Shown here: one piece after another, positions 36,241 to 48,935 of the stretch
How positions within the stretch are numbered: position 1 is the first letter of the stretch
How the letters are laid out: each line of letters begins with the position of its first letter
Assembly (NCBI GenBank): GCA_942159475.1
Contig: OW804095.1
Span: 70,150,773-70,214,772 of the forward strand
Length of the DNA: 64,000 nt
Direction: 5' to 3'
DNA from: Sthenelais limicola
Lineage: Eukaryota; Annelida; Polychaeta; Phyllodocida; Sigalionidae
The notes under the pieces: model-generated
Database searches by the model: none
Seen by the model: the letters and a program-made list of their open reading frames with translations, nothing else
What the model was told of the DNA's origin: nothing
Program-made: the position numbers and the translations under genes

Positions 36241-39200
36241 TAACTTGGCAAACCATAAAAGTTGGTATTCCACACCCAATTCCAATTAGTATTTTTTGTT
36301 ACTTTCTGATGACTTCACCAGCAAAATGCATACTACTGGGCTATGAAATCATGATGAAAAATAAACCGTTTATATATATTGGTATTTTAACATTTCTTGA
36401 ATGACGACTCTCCACCAGAAACTGAGCATTCTCGAAGTAAACATAAGTAGTAGGCTACATAAAAGTCATGCCACTTAAAAAGAGCTTTGAAAGGCGCTGC
36501 TGAAATTGTATTTGCTCCTCAGTTTGTATTATGTAACATTAATCATTCAACTCGGGAGGAATTATCGAGTACGTGATCTGACAGACTGCGTCCAGCAACA
36601 TAATTACATCAATGTGTGAATATATTATCTGCAATAATTTATCAAGTCTTTACTTATTCTAATTGGATCGATTTGGATTTATTGTTTTGTTAATATTTTC
36701 AATACCCCTTTCCAAACAGAAAAGAATCTATCATGACGCAATATAACACTTAATAGTTATCTCTTTTCTCTATTATAACATATTCCTGGATAGAATCATG
36801 AACAAATACAAATGTGATGTAAGGCCAGTCGAAAACAAAAATTTGTGAAGTATATCTGACCGACCAAGACTACGGTCGGACGAGTCTAGAACTTTGTGCA
36901 GATAGTGCTCATCCTACTCGCAAGCCAAATCAATTAGGCCTAACTTGATATCCCGCGACCGGATTTGATTGTGGTGGTCCCTATTCCATACAGGAGCAGG
37001 ACAAGCTAGTGGCTATCTTTTATTTTGTTGAGAAGGATTGTTCTAGCGATATACAATCGTGACTTCATATTGAGACATCTCATTGGAGAAACCTACGTAA
37101 TAACTGCGAACTAATAGTCCATATATATGTAGAAAAACACTATTACAAGACCAATTTACCTCTACGCCTATTCCAACATGGTCTTGATCCATATGTTTTT
37201 TGCATTCCTGGTTCTTATTTCAACCGGGTTTGACTGAGTGAAACAACATATTATATGATGGGTTACCTTTTTCAATTCCGAAGATAAGTATTTGAGACAA
37301 GGCTAAGGACCTGGCTTTGCATCTTCATTATCAATAGTATGGATCTAGTTCAATATCCATATAACAAACATCAACTGATAGGGAGAGAAATAATTATATC
37401 ATATTTTATAAGCCGTATCACCAAGAATTGCTATAACAATATTCTTTTCTTATTTAACTTACCTTTTCTGATTTAACGCTTTTTTTTAGTCTATTCTTCA
37501 ATCACATAGGGATAGTGTTCTAATGTCAGAAAATAACCATTCGTGTCTCTGGAGCAATATTAGTGTTGAACAAAACCCTATCGGGTGCAGTTATAAAAAG
37601 CAAGAAGCTAGCAAAGAATATTGTGCTGTAGAGGAATGGAAAAGAACGAGGGAAAGCGCTGAGTCACACGCTGACGTGACCAGAAGTATGTAATTCTCGT
37701 ATACTGGCTTCATCTTTCGTCTTTCGTCTTATGTACAAAAGCATAGTATTACACCCATGAACGTGCTTATAGAACTTCCCCTAGACAGGGATGATAATAA
37801 AATCCACAAGTCTAAATCCATAAAGCATTTTATGTGGCAACGGAGATTAGTCATTTCCACAATTTATGTGAAACCACTGCATGAGGATAATATGACTCTT
37901 AAAAATGGGATTTTAAAACTGATATAGACCTACGTGTATGACTCTCTTAGGAAATGAGTATTTTCTCAAAGCTTTCATTTGCAATTACATAATAATATGA
38001 CCATTCCAAACCAACTAATTATGATCACCAGCATCAACTCCATAGGGAAATACCTCCACCTCCAAATAGGGTGCCTCAGAACGCTTTCCCACCAAATTTT
38101 CTAAAACATATATATATATATAGATGGTTACAGCAATCTTCATATAGAATTCATTCTTTTCAACTTGGTATTGGTGGACCCCGAAGAGATAAAAGATAAA
38201 GGCAAGGGCACCTGTACACCCTTGAGGCTGCCATTTGACGCCTCGGGGATGACCATGTCATTAGACTTAATATAAGTCAAGAAAATTTTAATTGTGCTTA
38301 GCACTAAAATAAACTATAGAATGACTCCTTACTTGAATTCCATGTGGTTGGAAAAGCGATCCAGATAATGTCCTGAGTTGCCTGCAGTTAGACTAAATTC
38401 CTTCGTCATCAGCCCTAAGTAAGATGTTACTAAATTATCCACAGATCTAAAGTGACTACCACTATAATCCTGGACTCAGTAGCCGATCCATCAGGGATCA
38501 ACACAGATCCATGATTATAATAATTCCATTACGCTGTCGGTAAGGCCACCTAAATACTTGAAGGTTGATTAAATTGAGGGTTCTAAATGCGATCGTTACA
38601 CAACAAGCACAAATCATCAAAGAACACTGTCACCACTGCAACATATATGCTGGAGTTTCAGATTCTTTGGATTTCCCTGTAAGATGATCACCGCTGGACA
38701 ACAGGGGACTATATCACCTCATGCAAGATTTGTAAGGCCCTTAATAGCCAAAGCTATATTCATAACTTTTTTCCCCTACACCGGGTCTTTATTCAGTCTA
38801 TCAACAGAACCACTCTCAGTATCACATAACATCGAAATTACAATGGATCCTCATCTCCTTCTCATCAGTATTATGTTTGCGTGTTTTTCATTTCAAGTAC
38901 AGTATTATTGTTTTTCACATAAACCATCTCAAATCATTTTCAAAATATATCATACAAATTAATCTCAGAACTATCTTTTCTCACATAATCGATATCTAAT
39001 CATATTCAAAATACATCATACAGAGCACTCCATCAAGTGATCAAATTCAAAGAATATATTGGCAATATACTCAAGTCAATTTTACTGACATTTGATAAAC
39101 AATCTATAGACAAAATTTAGATATACATTTGAATGCATGCAGCATTTGTATATACATACTACAGACCAACCTCAAATATTTCATCTAACCTTTTTCTCAA

Positions 39201-39249
39201 TTAATCTTATTAAAATAGGGATAACCATTTGCATCTAAAAATTCCTGGT
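36241..39249. other. Gene-free AT-rich DNA
   Basis: No supportable gene or transposon. A short (TA)n run lies near 38107-38122. Two diverged direct copies of a ~60-bp AT-rich segment (sharing cacataa...atcat.ttcaaaata.atcataca) lie at about 38915-38957 and 38980-39020. Confidence 0.5.
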
Positions 39250-39825
39250 TCATCCCATCTCGTCCCGTTTCTGCCAATTACCTCCCCACTCATGATAATT
39301 TTCCCTCTTGGATAGGAAACAGAGAGATATCTCTTTGGGCAGAAATTCGATTTCATAAATCTTATGCCCCCTCCTGTTCAGAATAGGATCCCAGTGATCC
39401 TTTCTCACACACTCATATCTTCCATTGTTCCTACTTGTCTTCTGCTCCTTTCTTTCTTGTTTTTCAATGTGATTTTCTCTTCTCACAAGGATCTTTTCCC
39501 CTCCATTCATATTGTTAAACTTCAACAAAATAGGTGGTATCTGCCCTTTGCCTATCTCGGTAACATTGTATTCGATGTCACTTGGGACACACATGATAAT
39601 CTCATCCAACTTGCATTGTATGTCATCTTCTTTATTATCCACTTTCTCTGGTTCCACTACATCAAGCTTTTTGGATATCTTTGGTACTGTTTCAGTTAAA
39701 ACATTGGTACAATCAGTAAGTTTTTGAGACAAGTTAGAAAACATCTGGCTTAACTCCCGAAACATGGCCATCACCTCAGAGTTGGATACTTGTTCTCTCA
39801 TAGTGCATTCAAGATCTGATGACAA
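39250..39825 (-). pseudogene. Degenerate LINE ORF1-like protein (191-aa frame)
   Basis: A minus-strand frame, long for this AT-rich DNA. Residues about 15-60 look like a coiled coil (heptad-like spacing in MAMFRELSQMFSNLSQKLTD...VPKISKKLD). Residues about 92-120 (IGKGQIPPILLKFNNMNGGE) resemble the RRM-like strand KxPxxLxKFxxxxxRexIL of non-LTR retrotransposon ORF1 proteins, followed by a charged region with KDHWDPILNRR. No zinc knuckle is visible inside this frame. A short upstream frame in the same direction (39902-40087) contains ECVICKHPVG, which could be the broken start of a PHD-like finger found in some CR1-group ORF1 proteins. I infer a decayed ORF1 and not a host gene; confidence is moderate at best. 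Confidence 0.45.
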
Positions 39826-40539
39826 AAATATTATAATTCTTCCTTTTCTTAGCCAAGAAATAAGTTAACTTGACCAGAGGTATTTCTCCTCTGACCTTTT
39901 GTTAAAGCAATGTTATTGTAAAAAGTACAATGTTATTGATCAAAAAGACAATGTCCCAATATGTCTGTACTGTGGCAATGATGATACAACTTTCAATGCA
40001 AATGCCCACTAAGCTAGTATATGCCGCTGCGCCAACCGGATGTTTACATATGACACATTCTTCCTCTGTAACTTTTGCCCTGTGCAAAATGGGACGATCT
40101 TTTAGAATCAGTCCAGTTCAACTTCAAAATATCTGATCATTTCCTATCGATTAGCTTTGATTAAGCTTGACACATTCACAGTTTCAATCAGTTTTACCTG
40201 AATATTGTTCTTTAAGCCACTCAGACTCCTGTATCCATCTTTTGCTAGGTAATTCCGATAGAATCCTTGTTGTTAATCTGCCGGCGTTAGCTTGCTGATT
40301 GGGAGAATTTACTACCGGCATAGTTGTCCCACAATGATCTAGCTTACTTCTGTAAAACTCCGAGCATTATCTTTTTAAAGCCACTTTTCACAACTTCAAC
40401 TGACCTTTCATGGATAAATCCATCATGACAATGTTCTAGAATAACTGTTATAGTATTTCTTGTGCTCTGGTCCTGCAAGGTATATTGTCCATTGACTGAG
40501 TAACAAGATTAGCGGATGGTATCAATCTTTTAATTCCGC

Positions 40540-41099
40540 CATGCAAAACAGAGAAACTAAGGAAATCTCCTCATTTCGAAGGCCCCACTATGTGGAATTC
40601 ACTATCGATAAAAGAAAGAAATTCAACATGGCCAAACTTAAAAAAGTACCTGAAACAATCTAACAACTGGCTTGCAAATTGAACGGTATTGTATGAAAAA
40701 ATTGATCCTTGTGAGGGAAACTATCCCTGGTGTGAATTCAAGCTGAAATAATCATGAATATTATTCCATTTTTATCACAATGCGGTAATCTCTGTACATT
40801 GAAGCTGTAGAGGCTATTTTCAATTTTGGGCAAAAAGAAATGTATATGAAAACTAATCTCGCGAGGAGAGAAATTGTATGTAATTATGTTTAAAGATTAA
40901 AATGATTGTAAGTAATAATAATCAAAAATAATTAAATTGATCTGCTAAACTATATCTAAGTCTATAATGAAGTAAAATGTATTATACAAATGACGATTAC
41001 TGCTCATAAAGAGTTTAAATGAATATCCTGTAACCATTTTTGCTTGACGTGAAATGTATCACGAATGTGAAATATGTCAATAAAAGTTTATAAAAAAAA
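40540..41099 (+). mobile_element. 3' end of a LINE with poly-A tail
   Basis: On the plus strand, codons at about 40581-40682 read GPTMWNSLSIKERNSTWPNL and onward to a TGA, the C-terminal pattern (MWNSLS...LKKYLKQ) of non-LTR ORF2 proteins. About 400 bases of AT-rich sequence follow, then AATAAA at 41079-41084 and a run of nine A at about 41091-41099, as in the 3' UTR and tail of a retroposed LINE. The RT core is absent, so it is a short 5'-truncated copy. It lies opposite in orientation to the ORF1-like remnant just upstream and is therefore a separate insertion. Confidence 0.6.
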
Positions 41100-41212
41100 A
41101 TGGCGGGTAAAACGAATTTGCTCCCGCCGATCTACTGAGTCACTTCTAGAGATTCTAGATTCTTCACAATTCTGTGTAAATAGTCCGATCTGACTTGTGT
41201 TTTAGAATCACT

Positions 41213-42653
41213 GGGCTTTGTTGCACAATGAAAGTCCACGAACGTGCAGCCTAGGAATTAAATCGTGGTAGATCTTTGGTTAAGAACGACCAGGATTAGA
41301 AGGGATCAGGCTCTGTAGCACAAGGGCCCATCCTAAGTCTCCACATTCGTGCACGTTCTCAAGTTGCACACTCTTGCTAGTACTTATATATAAAATACGG
41401 TATTGGCGACCAGGGACCCTGTATAAACCAGAGGAATCCCTTCTTATGACATCACTATCTGTGGTCTTTCCCGAACTTAAGCCCAAATTAGTCAGTAGAC
41501 AAACGGGGCTAGCCCACTCACCCACTGTCTACTGCTAGTGGATTTTGTTAATTGCCTAATTGTGTTCATGTCTGCTCGTTCTTTGGAGTACTGACGAGAA
41601 TCTGTTGCACAATAAATTTGTGGGTTCACGTTCGTACATAATCGTGAGAACATAGACAAATATCTGGGTGAAAATGGTGTTGCACAACCCAGTAACGAAC
41701 AGACTTAGGACGACCCTCAGGGTTGTCCTAAGTCTGTTCGTAAACATTATGGGTGCATATATAAATAATTTATTCAGTAATTTCAATACATAAACGAATA
41801 AAAACAATATTGTAAGTGTTTTCACAGCGATTCTCTATTTTTTAAAACATTTAGCTATTCGTGGCTATGAAGCCTGCTCGTTGCAATTCATTCCTGTTCG
41901 TTCGTGTCTGTTCCCTCAAACTAATGTGTTCGCTTTCTTACCTTCCCCTCCCCTGTAACACGTGTGTGTGTATGACTGTGTGTGTGTGAGTGTGTGTATG
42001 AAGGCTTGGATTTTTTAGTTTATGCATGTGTGCAAGCTAGGGACATGCAGATACATCACCCCAAGATTAATTATTGTTACTTGAGTACTATTATTAGAAA
42101 GGACTGAATGGAATATATCAGAGTAGTGAGGTCATAAGACGGAATTCCTCTGAATTAAACTGGGACCCTGTTGATACCGTATAGTGTATAAAGGTACAAT
42201 GAAGAGTATGCCACTTAAGAACGTGTAGGAGTATGAAAGAATAGGATCAGCCCTTGTGCAACAGAGCCTGCTCTTTCCTACTCTTCATTGTTCTTATACA
42301 AAGATCAACCACGATTTAACTCCTTGGCTGCACGTTCGTGAAAAAACATGGTCTATTTCAACCTTTTAACCCTTCAATGTCTCTGCTGAGTCATTGACTG
42401 CCACTAATCATCCTGATAATAGTGCTTGAATTGGCAATTCAAACAAACAAAACAATCAAACCCCCTCTAATATGTCTATTTTCTCACGAGTATGCACGAA
42501 TGTGAACCCACGAATTGGTTCTGCAACCAGTTCTCGTCAGTTTGCCAAAGAACGAACGCGATTGGGTAAGATTAAGAAACGAGCAAGGCATTGACACACT
42601 GTACGAACAAACAGCAAAGATTGGGCTACGAGCAGCGTTGTGCAACAAAGCCC
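41213..42653. mobile_element. Inverted-repeat DNA element with nested internal repeats
   Basis: The stretch is bounded by a perfect 16-bp inverted repeat, GGGCTTTGTTGCACAA at 41213-41228 and its complement at 42638-42653. Inside are further inverted pairs: the segment around cacgaacgtgcagcc (41237-41286) pairs with 42292-42342; ggatcaggctctgtagcac near 41302 pairs with 42243-42270; and gacgagaa...gggttcac (41592-41632) pairs with 42493-42540. The order of these pairs is not the same from both ends, so this looks like a composite of insertions of one family, or a rearranged fold-back, and not a simple MITE. No transposase frame is seen. The flanks CTGGGC and GCCCTG hint at hAT-like CAGGG ends, but I find no 8-bp target duplication, so the superfamily is open. 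Confidence 0.7.
41695..41741. repeat. Near-perfect hairpin, 23-bp arms
   Basis: The arms acgaacagacttaggacgac (41695-41714, continuing to 41717) and its reverse complement (41719-41741) differ at one position, and the loop is a single C at 41718. It lies inside the composite inverted-repeat element. Such a tight palindrome is prone to deletion and may mark a recent end-to-end joining of two inverted copies. Confidence 0.88.
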
Positions 42654-45600
42654 TGATGTCTTAACTATGTTTTCTCACTTTTTGGTAACTGACCAACGCT
42701 TAATGCTTCCTATATCCTGAAAAAAAGAAACGAGCCATAGCTCTCTGTACTTTCTCAAACAGGAACCGGAAATCAACTCCCTATTCATAACTTCACAATT
42801 CCTTTGGAACTGTTCTAATTCCCATCAATGTAAATGCCCCCCATAATCACAATACATTTTTTACTGATTGTGTAGGACACTTTTCATACCATCTACGTTA
42901 TCAATTATTGATAAAAAGATGCCCTGCTCCATATATCATGCTGATTTTAATTGTTCTTTGTCTGAGGCTGTGGGCCCTGGCAATGATAGCACTTCACTCC
43001 AGTAGCGGAGGTTGCAACGGGTAGTAACTTCCTGGACAACCCGCAGGTTCTATTGCCACTTAGTGTTGGCTCCCTCTCCAGGGTTATTATTGATTGCTTA
43101 TTGAGGTTCCATGGTGGGGGGGGGGGGCATTTTATTGAGATCACATCCCCGTCATCTCTCTTTGTTAGTTCCAATTCCAACCGAAGGTTCTTAGCATGAA
43201 TAATGACAGGTGAGTATGAATAAATCATCTTCTGTTTTCATTTCCAATTACGCCTTTGATTAGACTGTCTTTTTTTATGGATGTAAAATGATCTGGCAGT
43301 ATCGCAAATACCCATCAGACCAATAAAGTCAATCCTAAATTTACTTATTGAGGTTCACACCCAGTTATTTGTGCGTTGTAGTTGTTTATCCAAACAGGAA
43401 GGATTCAATAATATATATATGGTATTTGGCTCTCTTGTTTTTTTCTATGAAGTTACTTTGCAGAACGTGGTGGTGCCTGTGTCACATTTCTGATTCGAAC
43501 ATGAATTCTTTTTTGACATGGGGGGTAATCTCGTTAAACTCTCAGCCCACCAACAGTCCAACTTAATTTCCGGTCAAGATGTCAATCGCGCACCTTTTAT
43601 TGTCTGGTAAGCAAAGTGGGATGAGTCGGCGGCATATCGCCTGTCTCTAGTGTTGAGAGAGTGTAATCTGAGATCTGGTCGTGGAAATAGTATGGAATGG
43701 GTTGGTGTCAGTCCTGGTATGTTGTCGCGAAGAACGTGCTCGGACAAACGAAAAGCGAAATGACAAAGAACTAACAGTTTCCGGCCTGCTGTCGCCCTAT
43801 ATTGCTGCGAAATCTAGGCTAAAAGGTTTAGTTTAAGGTGGTTTCCCTCCTGTTTAAAAGCAAATGATCAATATTTCACCACATTCCAAATTATTCTACA
43901 TTATTTCATCATGGTATTCATTACGTTTACAGAAATACTATCGTGAATTGGCGACGCTCAACTTTCTAATATTAATGAGTCGCAAATATAAAGTTAAGAA
44001 AAGCTTTAGACATACTTGAGACTATTCTTTTGGCAAAATAAAATAAATTAGCTCAAAGTGCCTTTTTAATAATCGGCGAATAAAGGGGAAATTGCAGGTG
44101 TTATAGCATGAACTGCAAGATAGGAAGCACCAAACAAACTCGGACAGCTTATTTTAATGCGATCTCAATTTAAAAATTAATTCTACAAGAAAGCATTGAA
44201 ATTTTAATACAAGCCACGGAAAAGATGAAAGGCGAATTCTTTGGAATGATTTATTTTTACAAATTTGTACTCATTCACCAGAACTAAATGATTATTTCTA
44301 TCAGTATTGGGGGGTTTACTCGAATGCTAATTTTAGTGGAAAATATAATTATTCAGACGTAATAATAAATAACCAGGGGGAATAGAATGCCTACTTCTTC
44401 CTCTTCCTCATCCTCTTCTCCAGTCCTTATTGAATTTCTTGCTCAACATCGCCTGCAGAGATCGTGCGAAAGGCACATATTGACCCATGAACGATGTAAA
44501 TGTTGTACAAATAGGAAATGGTAGTTTTACCAACGATGTCTAAATCCCCTCAAGACCTTCTCTCTCACTTTCCATGACAGAAAGCTGCGAAAAAATCCAA
44601 AACCCGGGGGACCTATGAATAGGGGATAATGAAACACACACAGGAGGCACTGTCAATGTACTGGAGATGTCTAGAAGTAATATTTCATGACGAATACCCA
44701 GTATGTACAATCCTAAAGGCGTTATTTAGGAACAATTTGCCCAAAGGAGGTATTACCTCTCGTTTTAACACATGCTTTGGTACCCCACTTCACCCTTTAT
44801 AAGCTTCTGGTTTTGTTACTTTGTGGTTGGGCCATCATATAAAAAGAGTTGACACAATTAGCGAAATAATACAAATTTGTACTTTTTAGGACCACAGACT
44901 AATATGATACAAATGACCCATATATGAATTTGATGGGCAAGGGAGAAAGTGTTACTTGGAGAAGTAACATTCATTACTGCCGTGTGCTTTAAGATATAAT
45001 GCACAAAGATTGCCCCGCCGATCATGAATATTGTGCGGTGATTTAAATTTCATGCACGAAGATTGTCCCGCGTAACATGAATATTGTGCGGTGACTCTAC
45101 ATTAATTCTACAGGGATTTATAAAATCATCTGCTTCTAAGTCTTACATTAATCATTACTGACCCAAGTACTTAGCAATTTGAGTAATGGATAATGGCGTA
45201 AGTGATATGGAAAAGCCCATATAACATTTTTAATATATTTTAGACTATATCCTCAGATGAAAGACCACTTTTAACTTTCTTTCTATCATGGTATTAAAAT
45301 CTAAATTGTTGTAACGTATGAAAACATGGCTCGCTGAAATATATGCATTTAACTCTCACATTTCCGCGAACATTTCAATGTGCAAGTTGCTTAAGAGAAC
45401 TCGTACAGTGCAATTACACCCACCATATTTCAGGGACGATAAGGCCAAGGTATGTGCTCCCGACGCTTAATGCGCATAAGGGCGTGCATCAGATGTTGCA
45501 GATGGGCAGACATCTTCATTATCTCTACGTCTATTCCAACATTATTAGATTCCGCCCAGGGACCTCCGATTGATCTTCATTAGTATAGACCTCTTGATGC

Positions 45601-46926
45601 CCTCCTGTGATATATAGGAGGGTCTAGGGACTGGATGGATGCTAGAAGGGCATGGCTATGAAGGGCAGAGTTCCCCTAGTGAGAAGCAATAAGTGATCAG
45701 GGGGTTTACACAATATAGAATGCTAGCAGAATCTTAAGTTGGGAGCTTTTCTTCATGGGATGCGACAACGTAACAAAAACCATAACGAGATCAGAATCTG
45801 TTTTGTATCCAATGACTATCACACTCGTATATAAGTGGTAAAATGTATATAATGGGAACGAAAGTGCTATTCTTTCGTATTCCACTTCAAACTTTCAAAA
45901 GCTTAAGATTCATGCTATGGAGGCTGCAGGCAGTGCATATACACAAGTGGACTACACACATACAAACTATATAGACAGCTGGAGGTGAATCGCCCTAGGC
46001 CTGAACATTACATGGAATCCTTCCTTTTATTATAACAGATGGCTTATCCAGACACGCCATAAACTCTTGTTGTGTGATCGTCCGCTCTAACTACTCGTGC
46101 AGAATGAGGGCATGGGGGCAGTTTCGCGTCACGCCCATGAAGACTTGCTCCATCCAAGAGATGTAACCTACGCAGGACTTTATGATATATAGCTGCAACC
46201 AGTTGTGTGAACGATCCTTTCATGTGCGCACGAATGTATGCATGTTGCTGGGTGGTGCCCTTCAGTAGTATAATATAGACCCTTTGATTATTTTCCTCGA
46301 GGCTTCCTTCGCCAAGCTATAAGATCTTTTCTTAAAATTGTACAGACGGATATGGGCCTATATAGATGCATTTTGAAACTATACCCTATATTGTGGCTAA
46401 ATGTTTATAGATAGAACTAGTTTAATTAAATATCAATACGATCCCGCCTCACCCCAAAGTTCCTTCTTATATATAATATGCATTAGATTATTAGATCGCT
46501 GTGACCAAGTGAAGTATATTTCTAATAATCCCTGGGGGATCTAGTATAACAGGAGCGTGTTTGGCCCTCCAGGGCCACATGTATACTAAAGGAGATTAGT
46601 GTAAAATCGCGTGGTACCTCACCGGGTAATATGATACGTGCTTGATGAAAGTCGTTGTTATCAATGCTATATCTGCTGGACTATATGTATAGGAGGGCTG
46701 GATATATGATATATAATAAGGAATTTACCATGGAAAGGGATTGATGTACGAGGGATTCCACTGGTTGCTGCATGAAGATACACATCAAGAATATGCGACC
46801 TTGATGCTTCTACCTCCAATCTGGAGGTGAATGTTCATTGAAAGGCGAGATCGTATTTTTTAATGAACAGCAAACCTTACATAGAAAAAAGGCAGATGAT
46901 GCATGTCAAGTGGACGTGGATTTTAA
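42654..46926. other. Gene-free DNA with a poly-G run
   Basis: No supportable gene. Contains a 12-G run at 43116-43127 and the 53-bp tandem duplication at about 45 kb listed separately. Open frames are short and unremarkable. Confidence 0.5.
44999..45104. repeat. Two-copy tandem repeat, 53-bp unit
   Basis: Copies begin atgcacaaagattgccccgc (44999) and atgcacgaagattgtcccgc (45052). Both end in catgaatattgtgcggtga. They are about 85% identical. Confidence 0.85.
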
Positions 46927-48019
46927 AGGCAAACGCTACTATTCACTGCCACGCCCCCCTTTTCCATATACCAAATATACGGACATTTTACGTACTATTC
47001 CTTTAGCATTGCAGTCTATGAGAAAATGGCGGATTTTTTCATGTTTTGTAGTTTAAAACAAACAATTAATGGCTACTTCTACTGTCCCAAAATTTTCTAC
47101 ACATATAGTATAGGTTATATACTACATATAAAAAGAAAAAAAAACATATGTCATCGCGTTTAATTTTTTTTTATAGCTGTCTGAAATAGACATGTTTGGG
47201 AAACTGAGCGAGCTGTGGGTACCCTCAGTTGTACCCATTTAGTATGCAAGCCTATTGGGAAGTGCTGCATTTTTCTTTCACGGTTTTGGGAATAAAACAA
47301 AAATGAAAACTCCTAATGTCCCAAAATTTTCTACACATATAGTGCATGTAATATTCTACACATATATAGGGAAAAAAATGTATGTCATCACGTTGAAAAA
47401 ATAATTGTAGCTGTTTGAAATAGACATGTTTAGGAAACATAGAACACATTGAAAACAGCAGATTTTTGGGTTGTCAGCCATGTTTCAAAGCCCCATAATT
47501 CAGAAACTAGCACGGGGACCCATTATTTTTTTTCCAGTTTTATGAACACACATACTTCAAGAATCATATACTAAAGAATCAGAAAAATGACATTTAATTT
47601 GGATGAGAGAAAAATAAAATTGTTTTTATAAAATTAGTGAAAAATAGTGGGTTTTTTTGAGTTTTTAATTTAAAATTTGCATTACATATTTGTTGTTTCG
47701 GAATGAAAATAGCCATGCATTCTATAAAAAAAGAGGCATATAATTATTGGGCAAATAATAATCTCTCTAAAACTGTTAACCTTACTTAAATTGAGTGAAT
47801 ATAAATAGCAAATATGAACTATTAAGTCGAGGTACTCCAAAATGAGCCCCCCTTTTGGTCCTCATTGGTTCTTTTGAGATACCAACTTTTGAAGCACTCT
47901 AATTCAAAATTGAGCACGGTGACCCATCTTTATGACCAGAAACACTTCAAGAATCAAATTTCAAAGTTTCAGAAAAATGACATTTATTTTCATTTTCCAC
48001 TAGATAGTAGCGTTTGCCT
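46927..48019. mobile_element. Non-autonomous Kolobok-like DNA transposon, 1.09 kb, TTAA target site
   Basis: The element begins AGGCAAACGCTACTAT (46927-46942) and ends with the exact complement (48004-48019), giving a 16-bp terminal inverted repeat. It is flanked on both sides by TTAA (46923-46926 and 48020-48023). TTAA duplication is shared by piggyBac and Kolobok superfamilies; ends of the form RGG...CCY are described for Kolobok, whereas piggyBac ends usually start CC. No transposase is encoded. The interior is AT-rich and holds two sets of direct repeats, at 47083-47202 / 47317-47438 and about 47490-47594 / 47890-47985. Confidence 0.82.
47083..47438. repeat. Direct repeat pair inside the TTAA element
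   Basis: Two ~120-bp diverged copies with 234-bp period; both begin tgtcccaaaattttctacac and end near gaaatagacatgttt.gg. The element seems to have grown by internal duplication. Confidence 0.85.
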
Positions 48020-48023
48020 TTAA

Positions 48024-48700
48024 CAATCGATCCTGATCCCTTTATTTCCCCGATCAAAATGTGATTAATATTTCCAAGCAGTGCATCTGTTGAAGGAAAA
48101 GATTTAATACCTACATATTATATTAGGGTAGGGGGTTGAACACATTAACAGAGTGAAGCCCCACAATTGTATAACGTTATCCATATTGCACCAATGACCA
48201 GTGGCCAGTGAGTTATTAATATATGTCCTTTAGGATGCTGGATGTAAGGAGGCTTTGTATTGGCTGAGCGCTGTCAGGTAGCTGGTCACCGATTGGCTAG
48301 TTGAATCGAAAGTGAGTCTCTGCGCTATGGAATGTAACATAAACAATGGTGAACGGTAAATAACATTGGTATTAGAGGTACATTATTCACCTTTTTCATG
48401 TATGTAGCTGCTATACAAGCCAAATTAGGAAAGTATTATGATAGCCCTACCGATATGTATGTGGTGGGAGTTTCGAGTAGTCCGTATAGTTGAGGTATAA
48501 CTTTATTTAAATCTCACCATTCACTACAATTATCCGTTTTTCACTAGTGAAATGCTTGACTTTCTAAGAGGAGGCTTTTTAATGATTGGGATATATGTCA
48601 AGTATCTGCTCACTGATTGGCCGAATTTACCATGTGTAGAATCATTTTACGAGCTTCTTATATCGTAAAAACTCATAATAAGGTATACACCTCCCTCATG
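48024..48700. other. Spacer between two mobile elements, with a diverged direct repeat
   Basis: Segments at about 48236-48300 and 48563-48628 resemble each other (both contain ggaggcttt, then gtcaggta/gtcaagta, then a cc/ct-gattggc core). Three ATTGG (inverse CCAAT) strings occur. No coding sequence. Confidence 0.45.
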
Positions 48701-48902
48701 ATATGTGAAGGTGAAAACATCACCGATTATATTGGAGAAGTCACGCCCCTAACTACGCCGCCTAGGTAACCACGCCCCCCTTGGTCCCGCTTATGACATC
48801 GCCCCTGTGTTTACCTATGACGTCATAGTCCCAATGCTTCCATGCCCACCTTTCCTTCCACTCTCAACCGCTTCTCCGCCCACGCCACACGTATAATTTT
48901 TT
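48701..48902 (+). repeat. Ngaro-2 A1 repeat and likely promoter
   Basis: About 202 bp, starting atatgtgaaggtg. It contains a perfect CRE palindrome (tgacgtca) in cctatgacgtcatag and a CRE-like site (tgacatcg) damaged relative to A2 (tgacgtcg). It lies 33 bp upstream of the gag ATG. I see two differences from A2. Confidence 0.85.
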
Positions 48903-48935
48903 TGGCGTGATTTTGAGTCAAGTTCCGATTTTATA

